Positions 16,468 through 25,348 are shown, numbered from the stretch's first letter. The stretch: DNA of 64,000 nt from Agromyces soli (GCF_022811605.1 NZ_CP094533.1:124001-188000); one strand, 5' to 3'. Notes: generated by a model from the letters alone, not told the origin. Translations and numbers: made by a program.

Positions 16468-16949
16468 GAGCGCTGGTAGGCCCTATCCACCCATGACGCA
16501 AGGTTGGCCTTGATGCTCGCGTGCACCTGTTGGCTGGTCAGACCCGACGGGGTGAACAGCGGCACATAGTCTGCCACGGTCCCGCCACCCTGCAGCGCGA
16601 CGTTCTCGAAGGGGTTGGCTCCAGCGCTGTCCGTTCGGCCGGTGCTGTCAGCGAGTCCATGGATGCGAACTCCGAGGATCGGCTTCTTGGCGTTCCATGC
16701 CTTGGTGATCTCGTACTGCACCCACTGACGTGAAGCGGTCTGTGCGCCGACCAACACGATGACGGCCTTCTTGTAGGACATCTGCTGGTCGATCCAGGCC
16801 TGGATTGCGGCTTCGCCCTTGCGCTGAACTTCTTCCCATTTCTGTGCGTTGAGGATCGGCTGCCCGTCGAGCATTCCGATGTTGATCACCTGCTGTACCC
16901 GCCACGCGTCGCGGCTGTAGTGGAAGCTGTAGAAGACGGACCTGGCCAT
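16464..16949 (-). CDS. ThsB-like TIR (DUF1863) protein
   Basis: The 161-residue protein starts MARSVFYSFHYSRDAWRVQQ and has NIGMLDGQP, WIDQQMSYKKAVIVLVGAQT, SRQWVQYEITKAW (Glu80, putative catalytic) and ILGVRIHGLAD then NPFENV. This is the MTH538/DUF1863 TIR-like pattern of ThsB, the infection sensor of Thoeris systems that makes a cyclic or conjugated ADP-ribose signal. The start at 16949 is chosen because the domain begins there; longer upstream frames look non-coding. No ThsA (SIR2 or macro-SLOG effector) is seen in the window. The next gene downstream is the coupled HIT hydrolase. Confidence 0.85.
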   Translation of the reverse strand: MARSVFYSFHYSRDAWRVQQVINIGMLDGQPILNAQKWEEVQRKGEAAIQAWIDQQMSYKKAVIVLVGAQTASRQWVQYEITKAWNAKKPILGVRIHGLADSTGRTDSAGANPFENVALQGGGTVADYVPLFTPSGLTSQQVHASIKANLASWVDRAYQRS

Positions 16950-17155
16950 TCGTGATCCCTTCGGGTACGTGCAATCGGTGCGAGAACTCACGTCCACGGT
17001 ACCGGGAGCGACTGACATCTTGGGGGCGGCGGTGGAATGACGCGAGATGGCGCCGAGTGGCCAGGCGGAAACCTGATAGTTCGGAGCCATATGCGCATCG
17101 GCAAATCGCACGCGAACTAGCGCTTGTCGTTAGCCACCCAGGGCGACGCGTCAGA

Positions 17156-18088
17156 CTACTTGCTCGACACGCGTCCCTCGCCCGCCTCGCGCACCGCATC
17201 CAGCACCACCTGCAGCGCCGGCGAGTCCGCCTGGCTCCGCCGGTGCACGGCCGACACTCCCCTGGTCGACGCGGGCTGCGCAGTCGGGATCGCAACGAGG
17301 TCCGGATGCAGCGGCGGCCGCCCCATCCGCGGCACCAGCGCGACCCCGAGTCCGGCGCGCACGAGCTCCAGGTGGTTCTCGAACTCCATCGACTCGTGCA
17401 CGATGCGGGGCGCGTTCGAGACGCCGTCGAACAGCCGCCGCAGCCACTGGCGGCAGATGGTCGAGTCGAAGGTCGCGATCCAGTCCTCGTCGGCCAGGTC
17501 GGCAGGGGTCAGCGCAGGAGCGCCGGCCAGCGGGTGGTCGCGGCGCAGGATCACGTCCGCGACATCCGTGAACAGCGGCGTCTCGACCAGGTGATCGGGC
17601 ATCGCGAGCGCGACACCGCCCCAGCGGTGCACGATGCCGAGGTCGCGCTGCCCCGACGCGACGAGCGCGATCGTCTCCCACGGCTCGCTCTCGCGCAGGG
17701 GAACGCGAAGCTCGGGATGCTCCGCCCGCAGCTTCGGCAGCACGTCGACGAGCAGCCCGCGCACCGCCGTCGAGAACACGCCGATGCGCACCTCGCCGAC
17801 GACGGGTCCGCGATCGGCGGCGGGACCGCCCGCGAGGTGAAGGTCGGCCTCGATCCGCTCCAGCTCGGCGAGCACCGTCGCCGACGAGGTCACGAGCTGG
17901 CGACCGGCATCCGTCAGCACCACGCCGCGCCCCGCCCGCTCGAGCAGGGCGACGCGTGTGCCGCGCTCGAGCCGCTTGATCTGCTGCGACACCGCGGATG
18001 GCGTGAAGCCGAGCGCGTCGGCGGCCGCCGCGACGCTGCCGTTGGTGGCCACGGCGCGCAGCGCGACCACGGCTTCGAGATCGATCAT
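17156..18088 (-). CDS. LysR-family transcriptional regulator
   Basis: The 310-residue protein has the LysR helix-turn-helix (VVALRAVATNGSVAAAADAL, then PSAVSQQIKRLE) and the periplasmic-binding-like effector domain (VRIGVFSTAVRGLLVDVLP, DLGIVHRW, MEFENHLELVRAGLGVALVP). It is divergent from the EamA transporter at 18312, with 223 nt of shared control region containing a long inverted repeat (18151-18187). LysR regulators usually control the divergent gene, so export by the EamA protein is its probable target. The ligand is unknown. Confidence 0.9.
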   Translation of the reverse strand: MIDLEAVVALRAVATNGSVAAAADALGFTPSAVSQQIKRLERGTRVALLERAGRGVVLTDAGRQLVTSSATVLAELERIEADLHLAGGPAADRGPVVGEVRIGVFSTAVRGLLVDVLPKLRAEHPELRVPLRESEPWETIALVASGQRDLGIVHRWGGVALAMPDHLVETPLFTDVADVILRRDHPLAGAPALTPADLADEDWIATFDSTICRQWLRRLFDGVSNAPRIVHESMEFENHLELVRAGLGVALVPRMGRPPLHPDLVAIPTAQPASTRGVSAVHRRSQADSPALQVVLDAVREAGEGRVSSK

Positions 18089-18150
18089 GCACGGATGCTA
18101 CCGAATCGTTCATCCGACTCGTCACCACGGCTTCCGATCGCCGAATGGAA

Positions 18151-18187
18151 GAGATTCGTTCCATGACCGTGACCTGGAACGAATCTC
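18151..18187. promoter_or_regulatory. 13-bp inverted repeat between lysR and eamA-like genes
   Basis: The arms GAGATTCGTTCCA (18151-18163) and TGGAACGAATCTC (18175-18187) are perfectly complementary and separated by 11 nt. They lie mid-way in the divergent control region. A separate direct repeat with CTACCGAATC flanks it at about 18098 and 18250. A LysR operator or a strong hairpin are both possible. Confidence 0.65.
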
Positions 18188-18311
18188 CTCCATCTAGAGA
18201 ACGGAGAACGCGAAAATGCGGCGCGCCCCTGCTGACCATGCACGAACGCTACCGAATCATCCGCAGAAACCATCGCTGGTGTTTCCGGATGCCTCGCGCT
18301 GAAGTGGAAGC

Positions 18312-19235
18312 ATGACGCGACGAGACATGCTGCTGGCCGCCCTCGTGGCGACGATGTGGGGCTTCAACTTCGTCGTCATCGACTGGGGCATGACCGGCAT
18401 CCCGCCGCTGCTGTTCGTCGCGATCCGCTTCGCCGTCGTCGCCCTCGCGGTCGTCGTCGTGCCGCGCCCGCTCGCGAGCTGGAAGACGATCGTCGGCGTC
18501 GGCCTCTTCATGAGCCTCGGCCAGTTCGCCCTGCTCTACACCTCGATGGCGCTCGGCCTGCAGCCGGGCATCGCCGCGCTGCTGCTGCAGGCGCACGTCG
18601 TGCTCACGATCGTGGTCGCGGCGCTCGCGCTCCGCGAGCGGCCGACGCGGATGCAGACGATCGGCGTGCTCGTGGGCACCGTCGGGTTGGGGGTCGTCGC
18701 GCTCGGACGCGGCGGGGATGCCCCGGCTCTCGCCGTCGTGCTCGCCCTGCTCGCCGCCCTCTCGTGGGCGATCGGCAACGTCATCTCGCGCCAGGCGGGA
18801 CCGGTCGCCCCCGCGAAGCCCCTCGGAGCCCTGTCGCTCACGGTGTGGTCGTCGCTCGTGGTGCCGCTGCCGGCGCTCGGGCTGTCGGCGCTCATCGAGG
18901 GGCCCGACGCGATCATCACGGGCCTCGCCGCGTTCGGCTGGCGACCGATCCTCTCGACGCTCTACACCGCCGGGCTCTGCACGCTCATCGGCTACGCGAT
19001 CTTCAACGCCCTGCTCGCGCGCAACCGCGCCGCCTCGGTCGTGCCGTGGGTGCTGCTCGCGCCGGTCGTCGCGATGGCGTCGGCCGCGCTGCTGCTCGGG
19101 CAGGTGCCGAACGTCTGGGAGACGGTCGGCGGCGCGGCGCTCGTCGCCGGCGTCTTCATCGCGAACGCGCCGGCACGGCGGCGGGATGCCTCGGTCGAGG
19201 CATCCGCTCCACCCGTCGCGAGTCTGCGGAGCTGA
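18312..19235 (+). CDS. EamA-family (DMT) transporter
   Basis: The 307-residue protein has ten hydrophobic segments arranged as two EamA repeats, for example LLAALVATMWGFNFVVIDWG at the start and LSWAIGNVISRQAG in the second half. Members export amino acids or other small metabolites across the membrane. ATG 18312 is used. The LysR gene lies divergent and probably regulates it. A short frame just upstream (18163-18315) overlaps its ATG but has no other support. The tail after residue ~295 is charged and cytosolic. Confidence 0.9.
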   Translation: MTRRDMLLAALVATMWGFNFVVIDWGMTGIPPLLFVAIRFAVVALAVVVVPRPLASWKTIVGVGLFMSLGQFALLYTSMALGLQPGIAALLLQAHVVLTIVVAALALRERPTRMQTIGVLVGTVGLGVVALGRGGDAPALAVVLALLAALSWAIGNVISRQAGPVAPAKPLGALSLTVWSSLVVPLPALGLSALIEGPDAIITGLAAFGWRPILSTLYTAGLCTLIGYAIFNALLARNRAASVVPWVLLAPVVAMASAALLLGQVPNVWETVGGAALVAGVFIANAPARRRDASVEASAPPVASLRS

Positions 19236-19250
19236 CGCTACATTCGTGCT

Positions 19251-19481
19251 GTGAGCCGAGGGCGTTGGAGACCATGGCTGGGCGGACTGGTCGTCATGCT
19301 CGGCTCCGCCGCCATTGTGCTCGCCATCTGGGCGCTCGAACGGATTCCGCTTGCCGAGCATGGGGGCCCGTACGTCCTCATGGGCGCGCTGCTGCTGGCA
19401 GGGATCGGCGTCACGCTCCTCGTGCCCGGTCTCAGGATGCTCAGTTCACGGCGCGACGAGACCCGTCCGACGACCTTTTAG
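19251..19481 (+). CDS. Small two-helix membrane protein
   Basis: The 76-residue protein starts at GTG 19251, about 6 nt after a TACATT box, so its mRNA is probably leaderless. Two hydrophobic helices are visible (about residues 11-27 and 42-60) with a basic tail (MLSSRRDETR). It follows the EamA-like gene by 15 nt but likely has its own promoter. No family is recognised. Confidence 0.6.
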   Translation: MSRGRWRPWLGGLVVMLGSAAIVLAIWALERIPLAEHGGPYVLMGALLLAGIGVTLLVPGLRMLSSRRDETRPTTF

Positions 19482-19548
19482 CGCACGCTGTCACAACGCC
19501 GCAACGCCACAAATCACCGACACGAAATCGTTCGTCTCCCGCGCCGCG

Positions 19549-19570
19549 CGGTTCGGCACGGGCCGAGCCG
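19549..19570 (-). terminator. Hairpin after ABC-F gene
   Basis: A 9-bp stem (CGGTTCGGC/GCCGAGCCG, one G-T pair) with a 4-nt loop lies 25 nt past the ABC-F stop on the minus strand and between convergent genes, so it may act in both directions. Confidence 0.5.
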
Positions 19571-19594
19571 GTCCGCGTCGGAAGGCGGCAGCGC

Positions 19595-21187
<1,593 letters not shown>

Positions 21188-21454
21188 GGGTGTCCTCGCG
21201 TCGGGGTCGGGAGCGGCGAGACGGATGCCTCGAGCCGCCAGTCGACTCTACCGAGCCCGCCTGTGCACGGGCGGCGACGCCAATTAAGTCGGCTATAAAA
21301 ACCTCGGTAGTACAAGACCCTAGCGTAATTACCGCATTAAAAGGAGACTGTAGTCCTTCTACCTTTTCAGGCAGATTCATAGTTGGAAGCATCACCCAAA
21401 TGAGGGCCAGAACTGCCCAGGGCTGGCCCCGGAATGCCGTCGATCGGAGCAGAG
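21188..21454. other. AT-rich control region before small secreted protein
   Basis: No gene is seen. The part 21286-21400 is far richer in A+T than its surroundings and contains CTATAAAA, GCGTAATTACCGC and a small hairpin-like AAGG..CCTT. An imperfect version of the palindrome seen upstream of the two related genes occurs at 21403-21420 (AGGGCCAG-AA-CTGCCCAG). Confidence 0.5.
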
Positions 21455-21703
21455 GTGAATACGAAAGGTTCTCGCGTTGCGCTCGCTGGTGCTGCTGCCG
21501 GGATTGCGCTCGCCATTGGTTCAGCGGCAACCCCCGCGTTCGCGTACTGGTCCTACTCGGGCGGCTACTCTGCGCCCCGCTCGGCATGCATCACGGAAAT
21601 GCGCGCTCATCAGCAAGCCGGCTACACGATCTTGCAGGGCTGCACGAAGTATTACGCCAGCCAGGGCGGCTGGCTGCTGGACACTCGAATCTGGGTGCCG
21701 TGA
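21455..21703 (+). CDS. Small secreted two-cysteine protein, copy B
   Basis: The 82-residue precursor starts at GTG 21455 (GGAG 5 nt upstream), has a Sec signal (KGSRVALAGAAAGIALAIGS, cleavage near TPAFA) and a mature part of about 52 residues. That part follows the pattern Y-S, Cys, 17 residues, Cys, 9 residues, Trp, then W near the end (RIWVP). The same pattern occurs in the products at 22741 and 36408, so these are paralogues. No known family is recognised. The stop overlaps the GTG of the lipoprotein gene that follows, so the pair is co-translated. Confidence 0.7.
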   Translation: MNTKGSRVALAGAAAGIALAIGSAATPAFAYWSYSGGYSAPRSACITEMRAHQQAGYTILQGCTKYYASQGGWLLDTRIWVP

Positions 21704-22215
21704 CACTGCGCCCTCGCTGCCCGCTCCCGAACCGTCCGGCCAAGCCCCTTCGCCTCAAGCCAGGTACGGTGCTCGTGACTCTTCTCGCGGCAGTCACGCT
21801 CTCGGGCTGCGTCGCCACAGTTGCGCCGACACCTTCGACGACATCGCCAGCGGCCACCGCGCCGTCGATGCTGCCGCCTTCGGTGGTCCTCGAGCTCAGC
21901 GCGCAACCTGCCGAGAACCTCGACGCTTTCAATGCCATTGCCGAAGAAGTCATCGTCCGCGGGGCTGCCCCAACGACCTCAGATTTTGTCGACGCGCTGC
22001 GAACAGCAGGCGCAACCGACGAGCGCCTTGAGTTCGGCACGGACCTCACCACAGAGGGCAAGCCCGTTGATGCCTATTTCTGGGCGCTGAGGTTCGATAC
22101 TGGCTGTCTCATCGGGCAGTTCCGCCCGTTGGAGACCGATCCTGAGAAGTCTCGCTATCTGAGCGCCGAGGCGCCACTCGTCGGCGGCAAGTGCCTCGTC
22201 AGCGCAGAGCGCTGA
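21700..22215 (+). CDS. DUF6993-like lipoprotein
   Basis: The 171-residue protein has a basic N-terminus, a hydrophobic core and the lipobox LSGC, so it should be anchored to the outer face of the membrane. A Thr/Pro/Ala-rich linker leads to a domain with NLDAFNAIAEEVI, DFVDALRTAGA and the closing FDTGCLIGQF and GGKCLVSAER, which fits DUF6993 of Microbacteriaceae; the two cysteines may pair. Its function is unknown. The start GTG at 21700 overlaps the stop of the small secreted protein gene (GTGA). Confidence 0.75.
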   Translation: MTLRPRCPLPNRPAKPLRLKPGTVLVTLLAAVTLSGCVATVAPTPSTTSPAATAPSMLPPSVVLELSAQPAENLDAFNAIAEEVIVRGAAPTTSDFVDALRTAGATDERLEFGTDLTTEGKPVDAYFWALRFDTGCLIGQFRPLETDPEKSRYLSAEAPLVGGKCLVSAER

Positions 22216-22222
22216 TGGCCGG

Positions 22223-22630
22223 CTACCCCGCGTCGCGGGGCGGGTTGTGCATGAACTCGATGCGGATGCCGTTGTCGTCCTCGAGGAACGAAGCGTAGTA
22301 GCGCTCGTTGAAGCGGGGGTACAGCTTCGGCTCGCGCACGACGCTCCACCCGGCATCCGTCGCGACCGCGTGCAGCCGGTCGACCTCGTCGCGGGAGTCG
22401 ACCGCGAAGGCGAGGTGCTGCCAGCCGACGCGACCGTGCTCGTGCGGGCCGGAGTCGGGCTCGCGCGCGGCGAAGACGATGAACTCCGTCTCGCCCTCCT
22501 TCCACCAGGCGGCCGAGTCGTGGTGCTCGCCGCCCTTCTCGAAGCCGAGGGCGGTGAGCACGGCGTCGAACTGGTCGATGCCGCGGCGGAGGTCGGCGAC
22601 GGAGACCCCGAGGTGATCGAAAACTGGCAT
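22223..22630 (-). CDS. VOC-family (glyoxalase-like) protein
   Basis: The 135-residue protein shows the VOC layout: FDHLGVSVADLRRGIDQFDA (metal-binding His), ALGFEKGGEHHD, VGWQHLAFAVDSRDEVDRLH and DDNGIRIEFMHNP (metal-binding Glu). VOC proteins form paired beta-alpha-beta-beta-beta modules for metal-dependent chemistry or antibiotic binding; the substrate is not evident. Start is ATG 22630. The upstream region is shared with the divergent small secreted protein gene, but the palindrome there is placed to serve the latter. Confidence 0.85.
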   Translation of the reverse strand: MPVFDHLGVSVADLRRGIDQFDAVLTALGFEKGGEHHDSAAWWKEGETEFIVFAAREPDSGPHEHGRVGWQHLAFAVDSRDEVDRLHAVATDAGWSVVREPKLYPRFNERYYASFLEDDNGIRIEFMHNPPRDAG

Positions 22631-22666
22631 GCGCACCAGTCTGACGGATGCCGGCGACGCTCCCGG

Positions 22667-22712
22667 ATGGGCAGGGCTGCCCATTCCCCCACGGCGAGCA
22701 CGGGGATAGCTT
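22667..22712 (+). promoter_or_regulatory. 18-bp palindrome and -10 box for small secreted protein C
   Basis: The perfect palindrome ATGGGCAG-GG-CTGCCCAT (22667-22684) is followed 22 nt later by a TAGCTT box (22707-22712). The palindrome centre then falls at about -43 relative to the expected start, the classic place for an activator of the LuxR type. The same arrangement is found at 36304-36349. Confidence 0.75.
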
Positions 22713-22740
22713 GGCCGCACGCACGATCGAAGGGAACACG

Positions 22741-22974
22741 ATGCGCACCTCCATCCGCACGAAGACGGCGGCCCTCGCCACCGCCGCACCCGCGAACGCG
22801 GTGTATGAGCAGATGCAGACGTACAGCAACTACCCGACGAAGCAGCGCTGCCTGTCGGAGCGCACCTACGCGTTCCAGCGCATCGCGGCCACCGGCCACA
22901 CGCGCACGGCGTACACGCCGTGCCACTACCAGGACGCGAAGCGGAAGTGGATGTTCCAGGTCTGGTTCATCTGA
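22741..22974 (+). CDS. Small secreted two-cysteine protein, copy C
   Basis: The 77-residue protein begins at ATG 22741 with AAGGGA upstream. Its C-terminal part matches the paralogues: TYS, Cys, 23 residues, Cys-His, 7 residues, then KW and a final QVWFI. The signal region (KTAALATAAPANA) is shorter than in the paralogues and its hydrophobic core looks cut down, so export may be impaired. A strong promoter palindrome precedes it. A hairpin at 22993-23037 follows. Confidence 0.7.
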   Translation: MRTSIRTKTAALATAAPANAVYEQMQTYSNYPTKQRCLSERTYAFQRIAATGHTRTAYTPCHYQDAKRKWMFQVWFI

Positions 22975-22992
22975 GCCGAGCAGTTCGCGGCT

Positions 22993-23037
22993 CGCTCGTC
23001 AGCGACGCGGTCTCCGGCTCCGGCTCGCTGACGAGCG
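22993..23037. terminator. Bidirectional hairpin between convergent genes
   Basis: Perfect 13-nt arms CGCTCGTCAGCGA (22993-23005) and TCGCTGACGAGCG (23025-23037) with a 19-nt loop lie between the stop of the small secreted protein gene (22974) and the stop of the nuclease gene (23049). Confidence 0.7.
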
Positions 23038-23048
23038 CGCAGCCGCAT

Positions 23049-23780
23049 CTACTTCCCGGCTTGGATCAGCAGATCGGGTTTGATGACACCCGCCCGCAGA
23101 ATCTCTTCGAGGTCGCTGACCTCGGCGTTGAAGCCGCTCTGCCGCCGAATCTCCTTGCGAACCGCGTCGAGCACGGATGACGACTGCAGCACCTCGGCCA
23201 GCGCTTGGGGCGACGTTGCCGCCTGACGCTTCCAGAGTTCGTCGATCGTGCCACGCTTGAGCGCGGATCGATGCAGATGAAACAGTCGCTCGATCTTCTT
23301 CGGCGCCGGCTCATCGGCCAGGAGGTCGACGTCGAGCGCCAGGTTGGTCGCCACCTGCTGACCTGTCGCCACTGTGACGTGGTATGCCTGCCAGCGCTGC
23401 CCGTTGGTCAGGATGATCCACTCGAGACCTTCCTTGACGGCGTACGTCTCGACCTGTCGAAGGTGTCGAGCGTTCAGCTGCTGGGCTGCACGCTTCACCT
23501 CGATGAACGCGATGAGCTGTTTGTCGATACGCACGCCGTAGTCGGCGAACTCCCCACGAACCGCATACTCGGTCGTGAGGTCCTCGTATTTGTCGTACCC
23601 GAGGGCCATGCAGAGGAAGTCCGTCACGAGCAGACGGGTGTCGCCCTCGTTCGCATCCCGGTCGACCAGGTCCTGCAGCGGACGCTGGAATTTCCGCAGC
23701 GCACCGCGAATCTCGTCGCGGGCGTCCGTCTCCCACTTCGGGCCGGCGGTCTTCTTGGGGGCGGGCTGGGCGTCACTCAT
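23049..23780 (-). CDS. Stand-alone HsdR-N-like restriction nuclease domain
   Basis: The 243-residue protein contains EGDTRLLVTDFLCMALGYDK, a conserved region before the fold, then DYGVRIDKQLIAFIEVKR, the Asp and Glu-x-Lys of a PD-(D/E)XK nuclease, and QVETYAVKEGLEWIILTNGQ. This is the N-terminal domain of type I restriction R subunits, but here it stands alone with a short helical C-terminus and no helicase. It may be part of an unknown defence function or a DNA-repair nuclease. The start at 23780 (MSDAQPAP) was chosen over a longer frame running through the hairpin. Confidence 0.8.
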   Translation of the reverse strand: MSDAQPAPKKTAGPKWETDARDEIRGALRKFQRPLQDLVDRDANEGDTRLLVTDFLCMALGYDKYEDLTTEYAVRGEFADYGVRIDKQLIAFIEVKRAAQQLNARHLRQVETYAVKEGLEWIILTNGQRWQAYHVTVATGQQVATNLALDVDLLADEPAPKKIERLFHLHRSALKRGTIDELWKRQAATSPQALAEVLQSSSVLDAVRKEIRRQSGFNAEVSDLEEILRAGVIKPDLLIQAGK

Positions 23781-23858
23781 GGGTTCCCTCGTGTGGTGCG
23801 TCATTGCGCCGACGATCGACACCATGCCAGCGTCCCAAAGGTCCGCCCACGCATCACG

Positions 23859-23894
23859 GGAGGGGGTCACCCCAAAACTGGGGTGACCCCCTCC
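23859..23894 (-). terminator. Hairpin terminator after Cmx-like gene
   Basis: A perfect 15-bp stem (arms from GGAGGGGGTC to GACCCCCTCC) with a 6-nt loop lies just past the stop of the MFS exporter gene on the minus strand, ahead of the nuclease gene. Confidence 0.8.
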
Positions 23895-23901
23895 GAATGA
23901 C

Positions 23902-25059
23902 TCATCCCCGCCGCACCGCCGCGACGACGCCGGCGAGCGCGACCAACCCGGCGCTGACGAGCAGCGGCCCGACCGCGCCGAACGCGCCCGCGTAGCCCGC
24001 GCCGCCGAGCACCGGCCCGACGGCCGCTCCGACATTGAGCGACGCCGTCGCGTAGGAGCCCGCCATGGTCGGCGCCCCGGTCGCGACGCGCATCGACGCG
24101 GCGATGAGCGTGCTGCCCACCGCGAACGACAGCGCGCCCTGCACGAAAGTGAGCACGAGCAGCGCGGCCGGGTTCGCGGAGAGCAGCGCGAAGGCGCACC
24201 AGCCGGCGAGCAGTGCGACGCCCGCGAACCGCAGGATGCCTCGCGGGTGCCGGTCGCCGAAGCGCCCGGCCGCCCACACGCCGAGGAACGCGCCGAGCCC
24301 GAACACGGCCAGCACGATCGGTACCGTCGCGCCGTCGAGTCCGGCGCGCTCGGTCACGAGCGGCGCCAGGAAGGTGAACGCGCAGAACGTCGCGCCGTTC
24401 ACGAGCGCCCCGAGCACGAGCGGGCGCAGCAGCGCCGGGCGGCGGAGTTCGGCGAGCTCGCTCCGGAGCGGCGGCGCAGCGAGTGCCTGCTCGCGGGATC
24501 CCGGCGAGGCATCCGTCCGCGTCGGCACGGCGAGCGCTACGCCGACAAGCGCCGGGAGTGACAGGATCGCGACTCCCCAGAGCGCCGCCCGCCAGTCGAG
24601 CAGCGCGCCGACCGCGGCGCCGGCGGGCACCCCGACGATGAGGGCGAGCGTCGTGCCGCCGAGGATCACGGCGAGCGCACGCGCGAGCCGCTGCGGCGGC
24701 ACGAGCGCCGAGACGGTCGACAGCGTCACCGCGAGGAAGCCGGCGTTGCAGAGCGCCGCGACGACGCGCGTCGCGAGCAGCACGCCGAAGCTGCCGGTCA
24801 GGGCGCCGATGACGTGCATCGCGAGGAAGCCGAGGAGCAGCGCCGAGAGTGCGATCCGCGGCGACCAGCGGCGGGCGAGCACCGCCATGAGCGGGGCGCC
24901 GACGACCATGCCGACGGCGAACGCGGTGGTGAGCAGCGCCGCTTCGGGCACGGTGACGTCGAGATCCGCGGCGATCGCCGGGAGGAGACCGGCGAGCATG
25001 AACTCCGAGGTGCCCTGCGCGAAGACCGCGACGGCGAGCAGCACGATGAGGATTGGCAT
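23902..25059 (-). CDS. Cmx/CmlR-like MFS efflux transporter
   Basis: The 385-residue protein has twelve hydrophobic segments. The N-terminus AVFAQGTSEFMLAGLLPAIA and FAVGMVVGAPLMAVLARRW match the chloramphenicol exporters of the Cmx/CmlR group of the DHA1 family; ARALAVILGGTTLALIVGVP is motif C of drug:proton antiporters. It should export small hydrophobic compounds using the proton gradient. Chloramphenicol is a guess from the family. The start is ATG 25059. It is alone and ends with a strong terminator. Confidence 0.8.
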   Translation of the reverse strand: MPILIVLLAVAVFAQGTSEFMLAGLLPAIAADLDVTVPEAALLTTAFAVGMVVGAPLMAVLARRWSPRIALSALLLGFLAMHVIGALTGSFGVLLATRVVAALCNAGFLAVTLSTVSALVPPQRLARALAVILGGTTLALIVGVPAGAAVGALLDWRAALWGVAILSLPALVGVALAVPTRTDASPGSREQALAAPPLRSELAELRRPALLRPLVLGALVNGATFCAFTFLAPLVTERAGLDGATVPIVLAVFGLGAFLGVWAAGRFGDRHPRGILRFAGVALLAGWCAFALLSANPAALLVLTFVQGALSFAVGSTLIAASMRVATGAPTMAGSYATASLNVGAAVGPVLGGAGYAGAFGAVGPLLVSAGLVALAGVVAAVRRG

Positions 25060-25348
25060 GAGTGATCTCCGATGAGGGTGACGGTCGGTCGATGACGGAC
25101 CGGCACACCGGAGCCCCGAACCAGGGCGTCGTGCATCGAGGGGTCGATGCGGCGAAGCGCGCGCCGCTCAGCGGGCGCGATCGAGGTTGGAGCTACCGGC
25201 GGGCCGGCAGCTCGACTCTGGATGCTTCGGGAGAACTCACCCGCCCAGGCTAGTGGATGCCTCGACGAGCCGGCGTGCGCCGGTTGATAGGGTGCCGGGA
25301 CACGTGCGTCGCGAACCATGGACGACGACGCAGGAGCTGGGGGCCACG

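Noticed and set aside
14995..16949. A complete classical Thoeris system
   Set aside because: No ThsA with SIR2/SLOG or macro domain is present in the window, so only a Thoeris-like TIR can be claimed.
16464..17111. A longer start for the ThsB-like protein at 17111
   Set aside because: The extra 54 residues do not resemble the family, while the domain begins cleanly at the ATG 16949.
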